From an uncultured Pelagibacteraceae bacterium (GTDB lineage: Bacteria; Pseudomonadota; Alphaproteobacteria; Pelagibacterales; Pelagibacteraceae): a DNA stretch of 56,033 nt. Position 1 is the stretch's first letter, and each line of letters starts with the position of its first letter. The DNA lies in NCBI GenBank assembly GCA_902555665.1, contig CACDTF010000006.1, positions 1 through 56,033 of the forward strand, given 5' to 3'. The translations under genes were made by a program, and so were the position numbers. Shown in pieces: positions 55,894-56,033 of the stretch. The notes beneath the pieces are model-generated. The model did no database searches. It saw only the letters and a program-made list of their open reading frames with translations, and was not told the DNA's origin.

Positions 55894-56033
55894 CTAAGTA
55901 GTTTTGGTTTGTGTTTTTTTTATGGCTAAGAATGAGTGTATTGCGATAGTTAGTATGATCACAATTCCTCCTTGGATTGTCTCTATTGAAGGCTGCTCTT
56001 TAACAACCATCCAAACCCAAATAGGACCTAAAA
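55894..56033 (-). CDS. EamA family permease, C-terminal fragment at window edge
   Basis: The last 140 bases read on the minus strand give a C-terminal peptide of 46 residues ending at TAG (55894-55896). It contains LGPIWVWMVVKEQPSIETIQ and a final hydrophobic helix GGIVIILTIAIHSFLAIKK. This matches the last helix region of EamA permeases, compare LGPLWAWMFANE in the gene at 28199. The rest lies right of the window. It would be upstream of, and co-directional with, the MFS gene. Confidence 0.75.
   Translation of the reverse strand, partial: LGPIWVWMVVKEQPSIETIQGGIVIILTIAIHSFLAIKKTQTKTT

Noticed and set aside
1-56033. tRNA, rRNA, CRISPR arrays or insertion sequences
   Set aside because: I found no cloverleaf-like sequence, no regularly spaced repeats and no transposase-like reading frame; intergenic gaps are too short for most of these.

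Overview
The window is AT-rich and very tightly packed: no gene-free stretch exceeds 300 bases, and neighbouring genes often share bases at start/stop junctions (TAATG, ATGA, TTAA). The gene set is recA-alaS, eukaryote-type icd, short psd with pssA, a tandem glycine riboswitch before gcvTHP, TRAP transport, EamA permeases, a short IMP dehydrogenase without CBS domains, and an NAD-type molybdenum formate dehydrogenase. Together these point to a streamlined marine alphaproteobacterium of the SAR11/Pelagibacter type. This identification is inferred from gene content and style, not from a search.

Layout. Positions 1-3956 hold a urease operon, ureA (cut by the left edge), ureB, C, E, F and G; ureD is not in view. 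Positions 3966-5616 hold umuC-umuD on the minus strand, with a good promoter overlapped by a GTTC-N7-GTTC LexA-type box. Positions 5801-9155 hold a cupin, a VOC protein, a GFA protein, a glycerate-kinase-like protein and a TolC-like protein. Positions 9263-14383 hold recA (with its terminator), alaS and convergent icd. Positions 14460-21769 form a housekeeping run: psd, pssA, a glycosyltransferase-like gene, rlmE, guaB, a TPR protein, guaA, gloA and panB. After terC (minus) come a dctP-dctQ-dctM TRAP transporter and a divergent 5-oxoprolinase locus (pxpA with a TPR gene on the minus strand; pxpB, pxpC and an EamA permease on the plus strand).

Positions 29098-33618 hold a promoter, the tandem glycine riboswitch and gcvT-gcvH-gcvP. 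Positions 33625-38613 hold a lipid-modification cluster: COG2907 flavoprotein, DUF1365, cyclopropane-synthase family, DUF3833 lipoprotein, SDR and TspO. It resembles clusters tied in other bacteria to singlet-oxygen stress and modified fatty acids. A FOXRED1-like flavoprotein and selO follow. Positions 41172-49232 hold formate dehydrogenase (fdsA, fused fdsG-fdsB), fdhD, an HPP membrane protein and an IscU/SufU-like scaffold, divergent from mobA-moeA. Positions 49282-52527 hold an EamA permease, a creatinase-family hydrolase and a glycine amidinotransferase (AGAT) homologue. The right end holds two uncharacterised small proteins, a PhyH dioxygenase, a MOSC protein, an MFS transporter and the 3' end of another EamA permease.

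How the parts could work together: AGAT can move the amidino group of arginine to glycine, and the creatinase-family enzyme could release urea from the product, or from creatine. Urease would turn urea into ammonia. Glycine or sarcosine could enter the flavoprotein and glycine-cleavage routes, and formate dehydrogenase could recover electrons from C1 units. The catalytic residues are visible in the sequence; the joint pathway is a hypothesis. I saw no tRNA, rRNA, CRISPR array, insertion sequence or prophage.
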